The position numbers and the translations under genes are program-made. Source: Cerioporus squamosus (lineage: Eukaryota; Basidiomycota; Agaricomycetes; Polyporales; Polyporaceae). Taken from it: a DNA stretch of 64,000 bases. Where the stretch lies: assembly GCA_022592435.1 (NCBI GenBank), contig JABYQS010000092.1:94051-158050 (forward strand), read 5' to 3'. A model generated the notes under the pieces. That model searched no databases, had not been told where the DNA came from, and saw nothing but the letters and a program-made list of their open reading frames with translations. Below, piece by piece: positions 11,317 to 23,900 of this stretch (position 1 is the first letter of the stretch; every line of letters begins with the position of its first letter).

Positions 11317-13417
11317 ATGTGGTTCCTCCGCACTAGTCGCGCTGAGCTGCAACACTTCAGTCAACCTCCGCAGAGATACGCCATCCTCTCGCACGTGTGG
11401 GGAGATGACGACTTGCAATCGTTCCAGGACGTTCAGGCGTTGCATACCCACGCAGTATGTGGTAAAGACAATCCGCGCGCCCGGGCATCTCCCAAGATAC
11501 GAGGATGTTGCATCTACGCTGAGGCGCAGGGTTTCGAGTGGCTCTGGATAGACACTTGCTGCATTGACAAGTCAAGCAGCGCCGAGCTCTCGGAGGCCAT
11601 CAACTCCATGTACCAGTGGTATGCGAGGGCCACCGTCTGCTACGTCTACTTGCACGACGTATCCGCCGAGGCCGATCCCAGCGCTCGCACATCACCCTTC
11701 CGCCGGAGCAAGTGGTTCACTCGCGGCTGGACGCTGCAAGAGCTCATCGCTCCCAAACGAGTCTGCTTCCTCTCCCACGACTGGGTCTACCTCGGCGACA
11801 AGGCTCTCTTCGCTCGACTCTTGGAGCAAATCACTGGCATCGACGTGGATGTCCTCACTTTCCACATCCAACCCTCCTCCGTACCGATCGCCAAGAGGAT
11901 GCAGTGGGCTTCCCAGCGCAAGACCACCCGCATCGAGGACGAGGCCTACTCTCTGATGGGTATTTTCGGGGTTCACATGGCCACGATCTACGGTGAGGGC
12001 AGGCAGGCCTTCAGGCGACTCCAAGAGGAGATTATGAAGAACATCGCCGATCATACCCTCCTTACCTGGGGGCTGGGATTGCCTGGCGACCACTTCGCGG
12101 GCAGGTACTTGATCAAGCCGATGGTGCGGTGTAGCTTGCTCGCGCGCTCTGCTGCAGACTTCTGGCAGCCCCAGGCAGACGTTCTTACCACATCCGTGTC
12201 CGAGTATTGGAGTGCTCTCGAGCGTGCAGGCCTCCCGTCGGACCACTCTACAGGCCATACTGAGGTGAGTAGCTGAATGAAGGTTCGCTCATGGCATGCG
12301 TTCTAATTCGTGTCATACGTCGCATCTGCAGGTGCTCAGGAGCTGCGATCCCGCTTCCTTCCAGATACCGGAGTTTTCCTTGACCAGTCACGGCATCCGC
12401 GCACGGCTTCCCATCATCGATATTCACTACCGACGGCCTGTGGCTGGGAAGCCTGCCACGCACGCTGTTGCGCTACTGGCATGCACAACCCGGCATCGTT
12501 CTACGCTCATCGGGCTGCTCCTATACCTCCTCGATGATTCCGGATCCTACAGTGTCGGCTGGACAAGTTCGGAGAGTCTCGGTTCCAATCCCAGAACCGC
12601 TCGCGACGACCCACGGTGGTTGTACTTCGAACCAACTCCGGACTTCATCGAGAAGTTCTTCCGAAAGCGGGCGGGACAAGCGCTGTACCAGTGGAAGAAC
12701 ATCTACATCACCCAGGACCAGGTTCCGGACTGGGAAGACCCATATCCTATTGCCAGAGTTTTGCCTCCGACAGGCATCGTAGACGTCAGGCTCGGTCGCT
12801 GTTTCCTCCCCGTGTGGACGGCCAATCAGCTCCAGTCGTACGGGTTCATTCCTCTCTGCGCTCCCAATGAGGCAGCCGACGACCTCCACACCGTCCGCAC
12901 TCTGGATTCTGCCAGCCAGAGGACAGTGACGTACGCGTTCTTTAACGTGATCACCAAGGAGCTTCTCTACATTCACCTTGGGTACTGCCGAGACGACCGT
13001 TCGGAGGTACCGCGCCTCTGGTTGACCGTCGATCTGTCAGGCCAGTACGCCGACAGTCTCCGACGCGTGACTCGCGCGCACCTCCCTCAGCACGGCGGCA
13101 TTTGCAACCTGCTAGGACCCGCGCACGTCCACCAGTGGGCGTTGTGGGACCGTACGGCTGTGTTCGAGCACTGGAGACAGCCTCGCCGGCACCGCCTGTT
13201 CGGAGACGCCCTCAGGTCGGTCAGGATCTACATGCGCAATTGGGCCACGGTCTCCTCTGACCCACCATGGGACGGCTATGACCCGTCCGACACGTTCGAC
13301 AACGTAGACGGGTTGGGAGAACAACTGTGGGAGATCCATGTCAGACTATCTGGGTCCGCCTTCGACCGGCTTGCTGTGCTGTGTGCCCATAAAGATGTCC
13401 CCCAGAATGATACATGA
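11317..13417 (+). CDS. HET-domain (heterokaryon incompatibility) protein
   Basis: Two exons, 11317-12264 and 12332-13417, separated by a 67-bp phase-0 intron, encode about 677 aa. The N-terminal HET domain is complete and in family order: MWFLRTSRAELQHF, RYAILSHVWGDDDLQSFQDV, GFEWLWIDTCCIDKSSSAE, then AINSMYQWYARATVCYVYL, WFTRGWTLQELIAPKRVCFL, and RIEDEAYSLMGIFGVHM with YGEGRQAFRRLQEEI. HET domains are TIR-like and can trigger death when incompatible nuclei meet; many basidiomycete copies have no known partner. The C-terminal 350 residues carry no recognised domain, with no NACHT, WD40 or ankyrin repeats. The start was placed at MWFLRT because HET domains typically begin at the protein N-terminus; an in-frame Met 19 codons upstream is an alternative. 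Confidence 0.93.
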
Positions 13418-14077
13418 CTCTGCGCTGGATTATTGCTGGTGAGCATACCGGAGCAATGCTGTCGGAATGACGCTGAAGCTGGACCGGTATAGGTGGACAC
13501 GCCGATGCCGGGCTCTACCCCGCAGTCAGTTCTTGAGCAGCCCAACCGTTCATCCACCGCGTCCTCCTCGCTTGCATGTCGCTCAGTCTGCACGTCGACG
13601 AAGGAGAGGCTACGGATCTATGCACTCGTTGAGCAGTGCCAGAAGGCATCCAGATCTTCGCTCCTCTGAAGAATGTTGGTGGGGTCAAGGGGCTGGGTAG
13701 CAATAGACAAGAGCCACGCAAGCTCGACGTGGTTGCAGGAGCCGCGTGACGAGGCCGCAGGTGTTCATGTGGCATATCCGAGTTGATGAACGAGCGGGGT
13801 TTCCCTAGGATGGTGAGTATCCATGCAGTCGATGGAGAGGTCCTGAGAACAAGAGGACAAACTAACATGCGAGAGTGTTTCTTGCTCGAACGGGACCCAC
13901 GGTGATAGCAGTCATGATATGACCTTGTCCAAGCACGTAGACGTAGATTAGACAAGTAAAGCATCCAATAATAAGTATACAGCAAAGCATGATCCTGGAT
14001 ACTGCTTTCAGCATCGACACTTGACTCGAAGAAACCAACGTAGCGACGCACCAAAGCAAGCATGGTACGATCCGCAC
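13418..14077. other. Convergent intergenic region, no gene supported
   Basis: 660 bp between the 3' ends of the HET gene and the prenylcysteine oxidase. A minus-strand open frame covers 13515-14090, but it overlaps the oxidase terminus in another frame and has no recognised motif. It is treated as UTR and spacer. Confidence 0.45.
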
Positions 14078-16093
14078 TCAACAATCCCAACCGTAGACGA
14101 AGTCGTCATCGGCGCGCTCTTGAGCCGACTCTCCGTCCTCCACCAGATGCGACCTGCACAGGCCCGCATCAAACTGCTCCTGCATGAGCAGATCAACCAC
14201 GTTGCGCGCCGCAAGGGTCTCGGTCTCCATGGTAGATATCACCCTGCGATAGGCATTGGTCAGAGATGCTCACATGCCAATAAAACGAATGCCGTGCGAG
14301 TACTCACGGCTCGAACGCGTTGACGTAGTACAGCCCGTCCGCGAGCTTGACAGGCGGGAAGTCAACCGTAGGCGGCAGCACGGGATACGCGTCCCACTCC
14401 TTCCTGAGCACCCACCCGACCTGCCCATCGAACATCTCACGGAGCCATTGGTCTTCCAGACGCTGCTTCGAGAAGATCTTCACGACCCATTCCTCCGCGC
14501 CCTCCGCGTTGACCCACTTCGCGCCGTCCTTGGTGAGCACGTGGCCGTGGTACGTGAGCGAGTTGAACTCGGGCTCCGAGCGTCCACGCAGGCGCACGCC
14601 GTCGTACGTCGTGAGCACAGTGGTCGGCGCCTTGTGCCCGTGACCCTGGTTGAAGTAAGACGCGTTGGGCGTGGGGGAGGTCGTACTGAGGAGGGTGACA
14701 TGTAGATGGACGTATGGTCGCTTCTGCACCGGGGACAGAGGAACCTTCGTGGAGAAAGAGATGTCCGCTTGGTCGTAGGGCGCGGCGAGTATGACTGCGC
14801 GATAGAGGCGCGGTTCTTTAAACGCAGAGGACTGGACCATCCAGGGACCAGAGGCGGAAAACCTTGATATTGCCTTCACCTGCATCTATCTTTGTTAGTA
14901 CGCCTATGCAAATCGAGCAACGAAGTGACTCGCCGTCGTGTTCAAATACAGACGCGCCCCGGACGCAGCGATGAAGTTTTCGAAAATTTGCCAGTTGCCA
15001 CCCCTAACGCTGGATGCACCGGTAGCAGCTAGCGAAATCATGCCTTCCAACGCGTGTATCTTGTCTACGTCCTGGAACATGCAATCAACCCGGAGCCCCA
15101 TGAAAGATTTGACACAGGGCCTTACCTGTCCGTAGTTCACGCGAGTTGCAGCTTCGACCAGCTCTCGCGAGAAGCGTCTGTCGACACCGTGCAAATCGAG
15201 GTATTCAGCCATCGTTTGTGCAGTCACATCCGCCATGTCAAGCTCGGACAGGAGGGAGCTCGCGTTCTGCCAGACGGGGGCGCTGGGTTCGTACATCCTC
15301 AAGAACCGGCCGATCATGGTGTCGACGCTGAAGGAGTTAGCTTGAGTATCGACCCACAAGACTACGGCACTGCATACGTACATCTCCTGTGTCTTCATGG
15401 GTGCCTTGTACCCATACCTCCACAATATCTTGATCTTGTCCATCCAGTTACCGAGTAGGCTCCCGCCTCCGGTCTACACAAAAGAACATAAGGAGGGCTC
15501 CTCACACGAGATCACGGAGAATTGTACCGTTAGAACAAACTCATGACCGTCCCAGATTCCCATCACTTGGTCGTCATCCGAGTCACCCTTCCAATCTTCA
15601 AGCTCAAGTCCGAACTCAGAGACGGCACGCCAGAGGATCTTGTTGACCTTCACGAATATGGACGCGCCAAGTTCGACCGGTGCAAAGCTGTCGTCCCCAT
15701 ATGGTGAGACAGTGGTACTGCCTGGGAAAGGTGCAGTAAGGACACGTAAGTAGTGTGCGTTGTTGCGCAAGAGGTTGGTAGAGTGACAGCTCTGGGAAAC
15801 GGGCACTTACGACCGCCAACATAGCTGTTCTTGTCATACACGTCCACCTCCACGTCCAGACCATACCGCGCCTTCGCCTTAGAGATCCAGAACGCTGCAG
15901 AAGAGCCCGCCGCGCCAGCCCCGATGATGGCAATTCGGTTGGGCACGGTCGTTTCCGGCGCCGGGGGTTCGGGAATGAGGAGGGGTTCTTGCGCACTACT
16001 TCTCGAGAAGAATGGGAATTTGAACGGGATCTGAAAGGCGTATGTTGGGAAGAATGCTGCAGTGGCAACGAGTAACACGACTGGCGACCTCAT
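14078..16093 (-). CDS. Prenylcysteine oxidase/lyase (PCYOX family)
   Basis: FAD-dependent thioether oxidase that cleaves farnesyl- or geranylgeranyl-cysteine released from degraded prenylated proteins, giving Cys, H2O2 and the prenyl aldehyde. The start MRSPVVLLVATAAFFPTYAF is a clear secretory signal, consistent with the lysosome/vacuole or endomembrane location of the family. A Rossmann FAD motif follows (IAIIGAGAAGSSAAFWISK, GxGxxG) with the family's YDKNSYVGG block. Later blocks are DSFAPVELGASIFV, NWMDKIKILWRYGYKAPM, NYGQ, IHALEGMISLAATGASSVRG, GGNWQIFENFI, and the C-terminal NAFEP / VISTMETETLAARNVVDLL. The last exon ends in FVYGWDC. At least seven introns were inferred. Confidence 0.88.
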
Positions 16094-16483
16094 GGCGAAG
16101 TTGTGCGCGTCCGGTATAGTCTTATAGGGTCGGCGATTGTGTCTGCTGCCTCCTGTATCTGGACTCCTTGTGTCTGGAATGCAGACTGTAAACGCCGCTG
16201 ATTGTCGTGAGCAACAGCGCGAAGCTGGAAAGCTGTGAGAGGGCCGAGTGAGACTGTGGTCCTGGAGGACGAGGTCTGGTCCCAAGCCACGTCCGGAGAC
16301 GCGCGACGCGACCCGTCGGCTGTGACGCGCTAGCGCTCGATGCGGGGTGCGCGGAGCGCCCGTCACGTTCTCGTCGGCGCTCCGAGATTTCTTTGCTTCA
16401 ACTTGGTCCACGAGGTCAATTCTTCGGTTAGTCTACTACGGTTATGAAGTTGTGAGGGAAGGCTCACAGAACAGACAGGCACT
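16094..16483. promoter_or_regulatory. Divergent promoter region, PCYOX / NOPCHAP1-like
   Basis: 390 bp between two divergent starts, with no coding signal. Shared promoter function is inferred from orientation. Confidence 0.4.
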
Positions 16484-17814
16484 ATGGACGAACAGCCGGA
16501 AGGCGTCAAGGGGAAGCAACGCGCGACGGAAGTCCTCGACATCGAGGACGAAGAACAGCGCCACGAGCGCATCCGTAAGGAACTTCCGCGCTCTCTAAGT
16601 CTTCCGAGCGGTACTTACTGACATCTTCAATCTGTCCAGATGGATTGTTCACTAGGTTGAATGCCTCTGCGCCGCCGCCTTCAGATGCTGGTATCCAGGC
16701 TGCACGCCCGTTTGATTTCGGAGACAGGAGCACCTTCGCGGTCCAGCCTCCTCTCCAACGTGAGTATCAATGGGGCTAGAACATGCCTCCAACCGTGCCT
16801 TGGTCGGACACAGACCACGGAGCATTTCAAAACATGGCCTCAGCGTGTGCTGCGGAAGTGTTGGTCATCCGCTCAGGCTCATGAGGAGGTTGGTTGGCAA
16901 GGCGGTATTTTCCACTGCTGTAAGACGAGGGCAATGAATCTCTCTCTCTTGCTCGCTGCCGCAGGCAGAGGGATTCGATGACGTTCCTATCACGAGGTTT
17001 GTCGCGGTGGCAGAGTACATCTTGACAACGAGCCCCACCGTGCGTGTAAAGCATCATCGCTTCAGACACCGACCGTGGCGATCCTGCGCCCATGGGAGGA
17101 GCAGTTCTATCTGTATCTGCTGCACACCCGCAGTGCTGCCGATACTCGTCCATGCTTAGTGGTGGACCGTGTTCCATATACGTTCCTCACGACCCGTTTC
17201 TCAATAGATCGAGTTACAGGAAGCTGATCACCGTGTCCTGTCCCGCAGTGCTCTCCCGAGTTCAAGCCTTCCTGCCCGAGCTCGCAGCATCGAATGCAGA
17301 CCTCCTCCGTCGCGCAAAAGAGGACCCGACCAGCGTCGACATCGAGAACGTAAACGAAGAGGACCCGCAATACATCGAGATGGTACGCCCCCTTCCCCTC
17401 TCCGCAGCTCTCGTCCCTGTCGTCGTCATAGCGTCCGCTCACACCCCAGCCTTCTTCCCTGCTTCTCAGAACCTCGGCTTGGGAGTATTCGAGCAGCGCG
17501 GCGAAGCTCCCCCGGGTATCCCAGTTGCCGATGTCGACCTCGATCGTGACGTGCAGATGTCCTCCTCGGACGACGCCGACAGCGACAGCGACTCGTCCTC
17601 GTCATCGTCAAGCACCTCTTCGGACTCCTCTTCGGGCTCGGGGTCAGGCTCGGACACAGACTCGGACGTGGACATCGTCGTCTCCTCCTCCGCACAACCC
17701 ACGCCCGCGCCCCGCCGCATCAAGCCCCTGCCCAAACGCCGGACTGGGGCTGGGAAGCCGGAGATAGTCGTCCTGTCCGAGACTGAGACTCCCAGCGACG
17801 CCCGCGGTGCCTGA
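16484..17814 (+). CDS. NOPCHAP1 (C12orf45)-like box C/D snoRNP assembly protein
   Basis: Four exons, 16484-16574, 16640-16759, 17249-17382 and 17470-17814, sum to 690 nt with consistent phases and give about 229 aa. The core matching NOPCHAP1 is RVQAFLPELAASNADLLRRA, then VDIENVNEEDPQYIEM joined across an intron to NLGLGVFEQRG. Human NOPCHAP1 links NOP58 to the R2TP chaperone during snoRNP assembly. After the core is a long Ser/Asp tract (17550-17690) typical of nucleolar proteins and likely a CK2 substrate, then a basic tail (KPLPKRRTGAGKPE). The intron between exons 2 and 3 is 489 bp, unusually long here, so a missed exon is possible. Function is inferred from one conserved block. Confidence 0.7.
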
Positions 17815-18746
17815 ACGATTATGGTGGGACGTGTACGCGTTCGGAGCTATGTATACATACTTGCATGTCTCGGAGTCTGAGACGAGACCGGATATGGATC
17901 TGTTGCCTACACGGTGTGGTCGATAGAATGCCTCTCAAGTGCCGCATCTCGCACGCAGCTCGTTCGTTGCCTGATATATCGCGCGTCTTCCGTAGCTCGG
18001 TTCGTCGCCTGCTGTACTTGCGTGTTCGTATATAAGGCTCGCCCTCTGGACGCCCGGCCCCCTTCCACCTTCCTCCCGACCGACACCCTGCGGCCCTGAA
18101 GCCCAGCGTTCGGCTGCTACATCGCACGCGCGAGTACTATAGTGGAATACACTATGCAACATCATCTATTCGAGAGCGTGTGTATCTATGATACAATGGT
18201 GACCAGCCGGTCGTGCAAATGCGGCGAGATCATAACTGATGAAGATAAGTACATACATGGGGTTCGGTGGAATGGTACAGCGGGGTGGATGAAGGGAAGC
18301 AATAAGGCACTAGGCAGGCAATAAGGCAATAAGGCAATAATGCGGCATCCGTACGGCTCGCGTAACGATGCTCGACAGCGGGAAAGATGGACGGCCTTTC
18401 GGATAGAGATCAAGTCTTCTACAGCGTCATGGTACGGATCCGAGCCGCGCAGCTCGGCGCGGCAACGGATGAGGCGGCGATCGACGCCGCATACGATAGC
18501 AAGCTGCCGCGTAAAGCGGCTATAACAGTGGAGATGAGAAGCGAGGCGAGGAGAGCGGGACCCGAGAAGCGAGAAACGGAAACAGAATCGGAGACTCCCA
18601 AGAAGCGATACACAGGAAGGAGCGGTAGGATAGAGATGTACTGCGGAGAGTGTATCGGGATGCCGCGAGGCGGCGGGGTGCCCACTGCCGTGAGTGAGCG
18701 TGTCGGTGCTGCGCCTGGGCTTGCTGTGCGCGCGAGTGTCGGGGCT
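17815..18746. other. Convergent intergenic region
   Basis: 930 bp between the 3' ends of the NOPCHAP1-like gene and the ferric reductase. A TATA-like TATAAGG lies near 18032 on the plus strand, but no credible gene follows it. A small tandem repeat lies at 18301-18343. Minus-strand frames at 18419-18746 continue past the ferric reductase stop only if its last intron is ignored. Confidence 0.45.
18301..18343. repeat. Small AATAAGGC tandem repeat
   Basis: The 8-mer AATAAGGC occurs at 18301-18308, then in direct tandem at 18320-18327 and 18328-18335, followed by a one-mismatch copy (AATAATGC) at 18336-18343. It lies in the spacer downstream of the ferric reductase. Confidence 0.7.
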
Positions 18747-20961
18747 TTACCAGCCGAAGGCTCTGCAAAGTTCAAACAACAGACGAGGGTCAGCGTCGCG
18801 GACACGCCGGTGAAGACAGACCGAGATACGCACTCCTCGTGAAGCTCAATGCCGCCAACCCGCTTCCTGCTGTCCGGATCAAAGTTCGCGACCGCCTTGC
18901 GCACCTCGTCGCCCAGCCCCGATGGGCCGCACACGCCGACGATGACGCCGGTCAGGCTGCCCTTGCCACGGGAGCGCTCCTTGCCGCCGGAGAACAAGGC
19001 CGAAGCGCGGTCGACGACGCCCTTCAGGTTCTGCCCGAGCTTGGGCCGTGCGGGCGACAGCGTGAGACCGGGCGGGAGGTGGCGGAAGGTCTTGAGCACC
19101 TCCGGGTGCGGCGGCGCACGCGTGTAGTAGACCGAGATCTTCAGGTTCATGTACGCCTCCTGCGACTGCACGACGAGCGCAGAGAACAGCGGCACGAGAG
19201 GCGTGAGGGCCGTCGGGTCCTGGATGCACCACACGAGCTCCATCGCGCGGATGCGAGAACGGTACTCCAGGTCCTTCTTCATCAGGTCCTGGACCGCAGC
19301 GAGAGCGAATGTGATCCCACTGCCGCCCGCCACAAACATCGCGCCTGAGAAGCTGGAGAAGATGGCGTGGCCCGGGCCACCGTACGGTCCTTCAACGATA
19401 ACCTGGACGCTGCCGCCAAGGCCGTTCGCCTCCCCGTAATCAGCGCGCTGTGCAAGGTCGTACAGCTTCGTCGTCCAGTCGCCCGCTTTCTTGACCATGA
19501 GCACGAGGCCCTCGCCGCTGGGGCAGCGGGAGACGCTCGCGATCGTGAACGGGTGGACCTCAGCCCAGCCGCGCCAGCCCATGCCCAGCGAGAGCACGCG
19601 CAGGCGGACGTGCTGACCTGCACGCCATCCAGAGTTCAAGCCAGGAATCTCGACGCGGGTCATGCCGAGATCAGGGAGGGGCCGGAGACGCGCCATGACC
19701 ACGCGCGACTTGATGAGGCGGAGCACGCGGTCGAAACCATACGCGCCGACTGCGACCAGGACGTACGGCACGCAGACCGGGTAGTGGTTGGCGAGCGCGA
19801 CGAACATGATGATCCCGCCGATGGTGTGCGACGGGATGAACACGGCGTTGTAGAAGTTCTGGCGGACAAAGTCCGTCGAGAGCACCAGGAGCAGGTCCGC
19901 GCAGATGAGCGCTACGAGACCCCATGTGAACTTGGGGATCGCGATCGACTTTGCGAACGTCCCGTCGATGCTCCACGAATAGACTGCAAATGGAAACCAT
20001 CAGTCCTGCCCTGCCAATCCGAACGGGAGATAGGCTTACAGTATCCGATGGCGTGGACGTTCGCCGCAAGGATGAACATGCGGCCAGCAAAGCGGTGGAA
20101 GTAGTTGAGCTGTGCACGGACATCGGTCAGACGCGCGCTCGCAAGTCGAACATGCATGAGACTCACCCGCTCGTAACCGAAGCCGATGAGCATCCCGACG
20201 AGGTTGTTCTTCGCCCCGAGGATGACAACGACGGGCAGTTGGCTGATCGCCACGAAACCAGCGCGCACGGGCTGCGACAGCGGGTTGGACATGAACAGCC
20301 CCGCGTAGAGCATGATCGCGGCATAGCACCCCAGGATGGTGGCCTTGCCAATAGTGAGCCCGGGGCGGATTGTCTTGCGCAGGAAGGCAGCAAGCGTAGG
20401 GAACGTCGTGGACACCCCAGGCATGTGCGTAGGGACGTTCTGGCGTCTGCGCTCGCGTCCGCTGGCCGTAGAGCCCTTGCGGAGGAGGTCGGCATGCGAC
20501 ACGTACGTGTGCGAGACATCTGTCTCCGAGCCCCACTGCTCCTTGGAGTACTGGTGGTCGTAGGAGGAGTCGCCGGCGTTGTACCGAGACGGGGGTGCGT
20601 ACGTGGGTGCGACGGGGGCAATCACATCCTGGCGCTTGGCGGACGGGCGACGGAGAACGTTGGCCGGCGCAGCGGGGCCCTCGAGGTAGACGGAGCGGAG
20701 GAAGTGGCCGTCAACCCACTCCCGTTTGTGCGTGAAGCGGACGGCGCCGCGGGGCAAAAGCAGGAGGAAGAAGACAGCAACGGCGGCAAGCAGGAAGATG
20801 TCGACATAGAAGACGAGGTCGGAGTCGCTGACGCCAGGAGCTTTCCCAGCACCAGCAGCAGCTCCCGAGGTCGAGTTGCTGGCCGCACCGGTAGCTTTGG
20901 AAGCGGCAGCGGTCGCGTTGGACACAGCAGCAAAAACGGCGGAAGCACCAAGGATAGGCAT
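18747..20961 (-). CDS. Ferric/cupric reductase (FRE family, NADPH oxidase-like)
   Basis: Plasma-membrane metalloreductase passing electrons from NADPH through FAD and two haems to extracellular Fe(III) or Cu(II) for high-affinity iron uptake. Exons 20961-20167, 20109-20040, 19983-18834 and 18762-18747 sum to 2031 nt, giving 676 aa, normal for the family. It has an N-terminal TM (VFYVDIFLLAAVAVFFLLLL), a Ser-rich loop, then the ferric-reductase TM domain with candidate haem ligands in LNYFHRFAGR, LAANVHAIGY, FIPSHTIGG and ALANHY. The FAD-binding motif is HPFTIASV. NADPH-binding motifs are VEGPYGGPGH and FVAGGSGITFALAA, with VCGPSGLGDEVRKAV near the end. The final exon is only 16 nt and restores the family-typical FGW terminus (HEEAFGW). 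Confidence 0.93.
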
Positions 20962-23900
20962 CGTGAAATGAGGGAGTGTAAGGACTGTCGTGGGGAAGGG
21001 AGTGCCGAACGAGAGAGAGAGCTCGCGCGTTATACCAGATAACCAGCCAAAGCCCGCAGTCGGCGAAAACTGTAGGCAGATTGACGTGGAGGTGGTGGTA
21101 CAAGACAAGAAGCGGTTTGCTGCACGCGTTCACCTTTCTGCCGCTGCGCAGTTTACTTAAGCGCTCCCTCGTAGTAACCGAAGCAATTGCAATTGGGTCC
21201 CCTTTGAACTCCTCGTCCATTCCGCCCTGGTTGGGTACAATACTGTACTCTTGACTGACTGACCGCCCGCGGCGACGGTGTCAGTGGCAGACAAAAGAGT
21301 AGCAGAGTCCGGTGTTCATATACAAAAAAAGCACGTCAACTGCGCCAGCTCGCGACCCTCTTCCGACGTTCGCGTTAGGCGTGGCCTCGACTCCGGGATA
21401 TCAGGGATATCGTATGTTTGAGTTCAAGCAGGTACGCGGCAAGCGCAGCTCCGTTCAGGCTCTGAGAGCAATGTCTATTAACGTCTCGCAGCGGCAAGTC
21501 TATACTTAGTGCCAACTGAAGTGCGCTACGATGCGATGTGGACCTGAATGGGCAACAGTGCACGCAGAACAAACGGTAAACATAGCTCGAAGTGACGACC
21601 AAACCGCTCATCTGACTAGCACGGGATTGAACAGGAGAACGGCACTTTCCTGGTGCCCTCAGGGTGTCCTGGCCGACGAACTCTTTCACCTGCCCACCAC
21701 GAATCACCGCATCGACCCCGACGCTCATCGACATTCATCCTACTCCTTCGGTCGGTGGTATCCTGTTCCATTTACCCTGCGGACGAGTCCGATCCTTATC
21801 TCTCATGTGTCTGAAACTGGGCCCACCGTCTCGTTTGGCCCAGCCTTTGTGGCGGCCATCGGGCCCGGGGCTACATAGGACATGGGAACCCACCGAGTCG
21901 CGGATCCACGGCGAGGCCGAAGATACGGTGGGTAGTAACTTGGTCTCCCGGTATGATATCTCAACGACAGCAGTTGCGCTTCCACGATCTGTTGTGGCGG
22001 GAATATGCCGGTCTTCATTGTGCTCGGCTTCAGTGCTGCGCGATGTCAATGGTGGCGCGTGGACGCAACGTTGCTCACATGTGCACACGGAGGCACAAGT
22101 CGCCATGCGTCAAGGTTGCGGTTCATCGCGCGAAAGGTTGAGGTTCTCCTCTATGCTGCAGCGCATCACTGGCAGTGGGTAGCGGTCAGCGTATGTATAA
22201 GCCATTGCGCGAGACATGCGTGTCGAGCACGAGACGCACGATGCCTTCTATAAGATATGCCCAGATGACCAGGCAGCCGTCCGCGCGGCGAGCCGCGAGG
22301 TCGCCACAGTTATTGCATGCGACACCGCTACTTACCTGGTCATGTTGTCCACCTGTTATCGCAGCAGGAGCGTATTCATCTATCTCGGAAGTGAGCGAAT
22401 GCAGACGCTTGAATAGAGGCACGCAGACCGGCAGAGTCTCAGTTTGTAGTGAAGGACCAGCCTGACTCGGTCACGAAGAAGAAAGAGCATGGAGGAGCTG
22501 CAAAGCTCTAGGTTAACCACTCAGTACTTGCGACAGAGTAGTGTTGACCCGGACTTTCTCCCTGTTCTTGGTAGCGTCAGCTGACGAGGTTACTGAAGTC
22601 TGCTCTCAGCTTGGTACTCACTAACCTGAAGGGCTCCACAGAGGAGCTCCGAGTACTCCGCTCGACCCGCAGCCGCGCGCGCATACTGGCCAGAGAAATC
22701 CAAGGAGGGATGCGCTAGAGTTTCTGGCCAGAAATCCGGGCACGTCGGCATCGAGATCTGATCTTTACCGACCGCCGGCATCTCCCGCCTCTCGCAGAAG
22801 TGCCGAACTCACGATTGGGTGCGTAGTCAAGGATAGAGTCGTACATTGGTTTTAACCTGACTCGATCTGTTGCACAGCGGACGTGAGGGACGGCCATGAA
22901 GGATACCTACATTGTCCTCGAGGCCCGTCAACGAAGCGAATAGGCCGCATATAGTCACCTTTACTAGTCTAAACCCCGCGTAGCAAGCTGCAGCACGTAC
23001 CTTGCGATGCGCGGGCCTCGTCTTACCGACTTGATCAACGAGAGCTTCGTCATGAGCGGACCGAACCTATCAGGCTTCTGTGACAAGTACTGCGAGACTG
23101 GGAAGTGACCGTCGGGACGCAGATGCTCGAACCCTCATGGCCTCCAATAATGGTGTCAGCAATGGCTGAGAGCGAGGATGATGGAGGGAAAGAGCAAGTG
23201 CGACGGGGGGCCCTGGATGACGGGCGCAGTACTTATGTGCATCCAGATAAGGTTTGGGAAGGCAAACAAACGCAGCTCCCCTCTGCCCAGGCGTTTCCCT
23301 GGGTACGACCAAGCGTAAGAAGCTCATGGCGGAGTGTCCTTGACTCTTGAGCATGAAGTGCAGACACTGCAGAGACCATGAGCGCCGGTCAGATCACGAT
23401 CCAGAAGGAAGGTGGTGACTGGTCCTGATGAGGTCATCGACACTGCCACTGTCTCCGCGTTCCTCAAGGCTCAACGTGTTCTCGAGTCCGAGCCGCCGCG
23501 AGCTTCAGAGTCGAGATTATCCTGATGCACTAGCTCTTGCGCCAAAACGCGTCGCTAGGCAAGGTTTGAGCAATTTACACCGAAAACTGACTCCCGAAGA
23601 CAAATTCGTAGTCTTCAGGAGGCCTAGCTTACCATTGTTGAAGGCGCCCTCGAGCTCTCTGAGACGACTTACAGTTTGGTATGTTTCAACAGGGAACCGG
23701 GAAACATCCTCTGTGAGTTCTCCATGCATGCTTTGAGAGCACGTGACTTGTTACTCATATACCGTCACAGCATTGAGCGCGCTCGCCATGGCGCACTTCT
23801 TTTCCCGAGGCCGGAAAGTAGGAAAGTGAGCTACATCATATCGTCGTTCGACGACCACTGCTCGGGTCTATCTCCCACGGACATGCCGATTCAGACCTCA

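Noticed and set aside
13515..14090. 191-codon minus-strand frame between the HET and PCYOX genes
   Set aside because: Its upstream end overlaps the true terminal exon of the oxidase in another frame, and no family motif is visible.
18031..18160. TATA-like box as promoter of a new plus-strand gene
   Set aside because: No credible coding frame follows; short frames near 18142 and 18387 lack motifs and overlap the ferric reductase 3' side.
14078..21000. Secondary-metabolite or iron-uptake cluster around the ferric reductase
   Set aside because: No permease, multicopper oxidase, siderophore synthase or transcription factor lies nearby; the neighbours are unrelated housekeeping genes.
20711..21220. 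Minus-strand frame upstream of and overlapping the ferric reductase start
   Set aside because: Out of frame with the reductase and with no domain. The reductase itself starts best at MPILGAS (20961).
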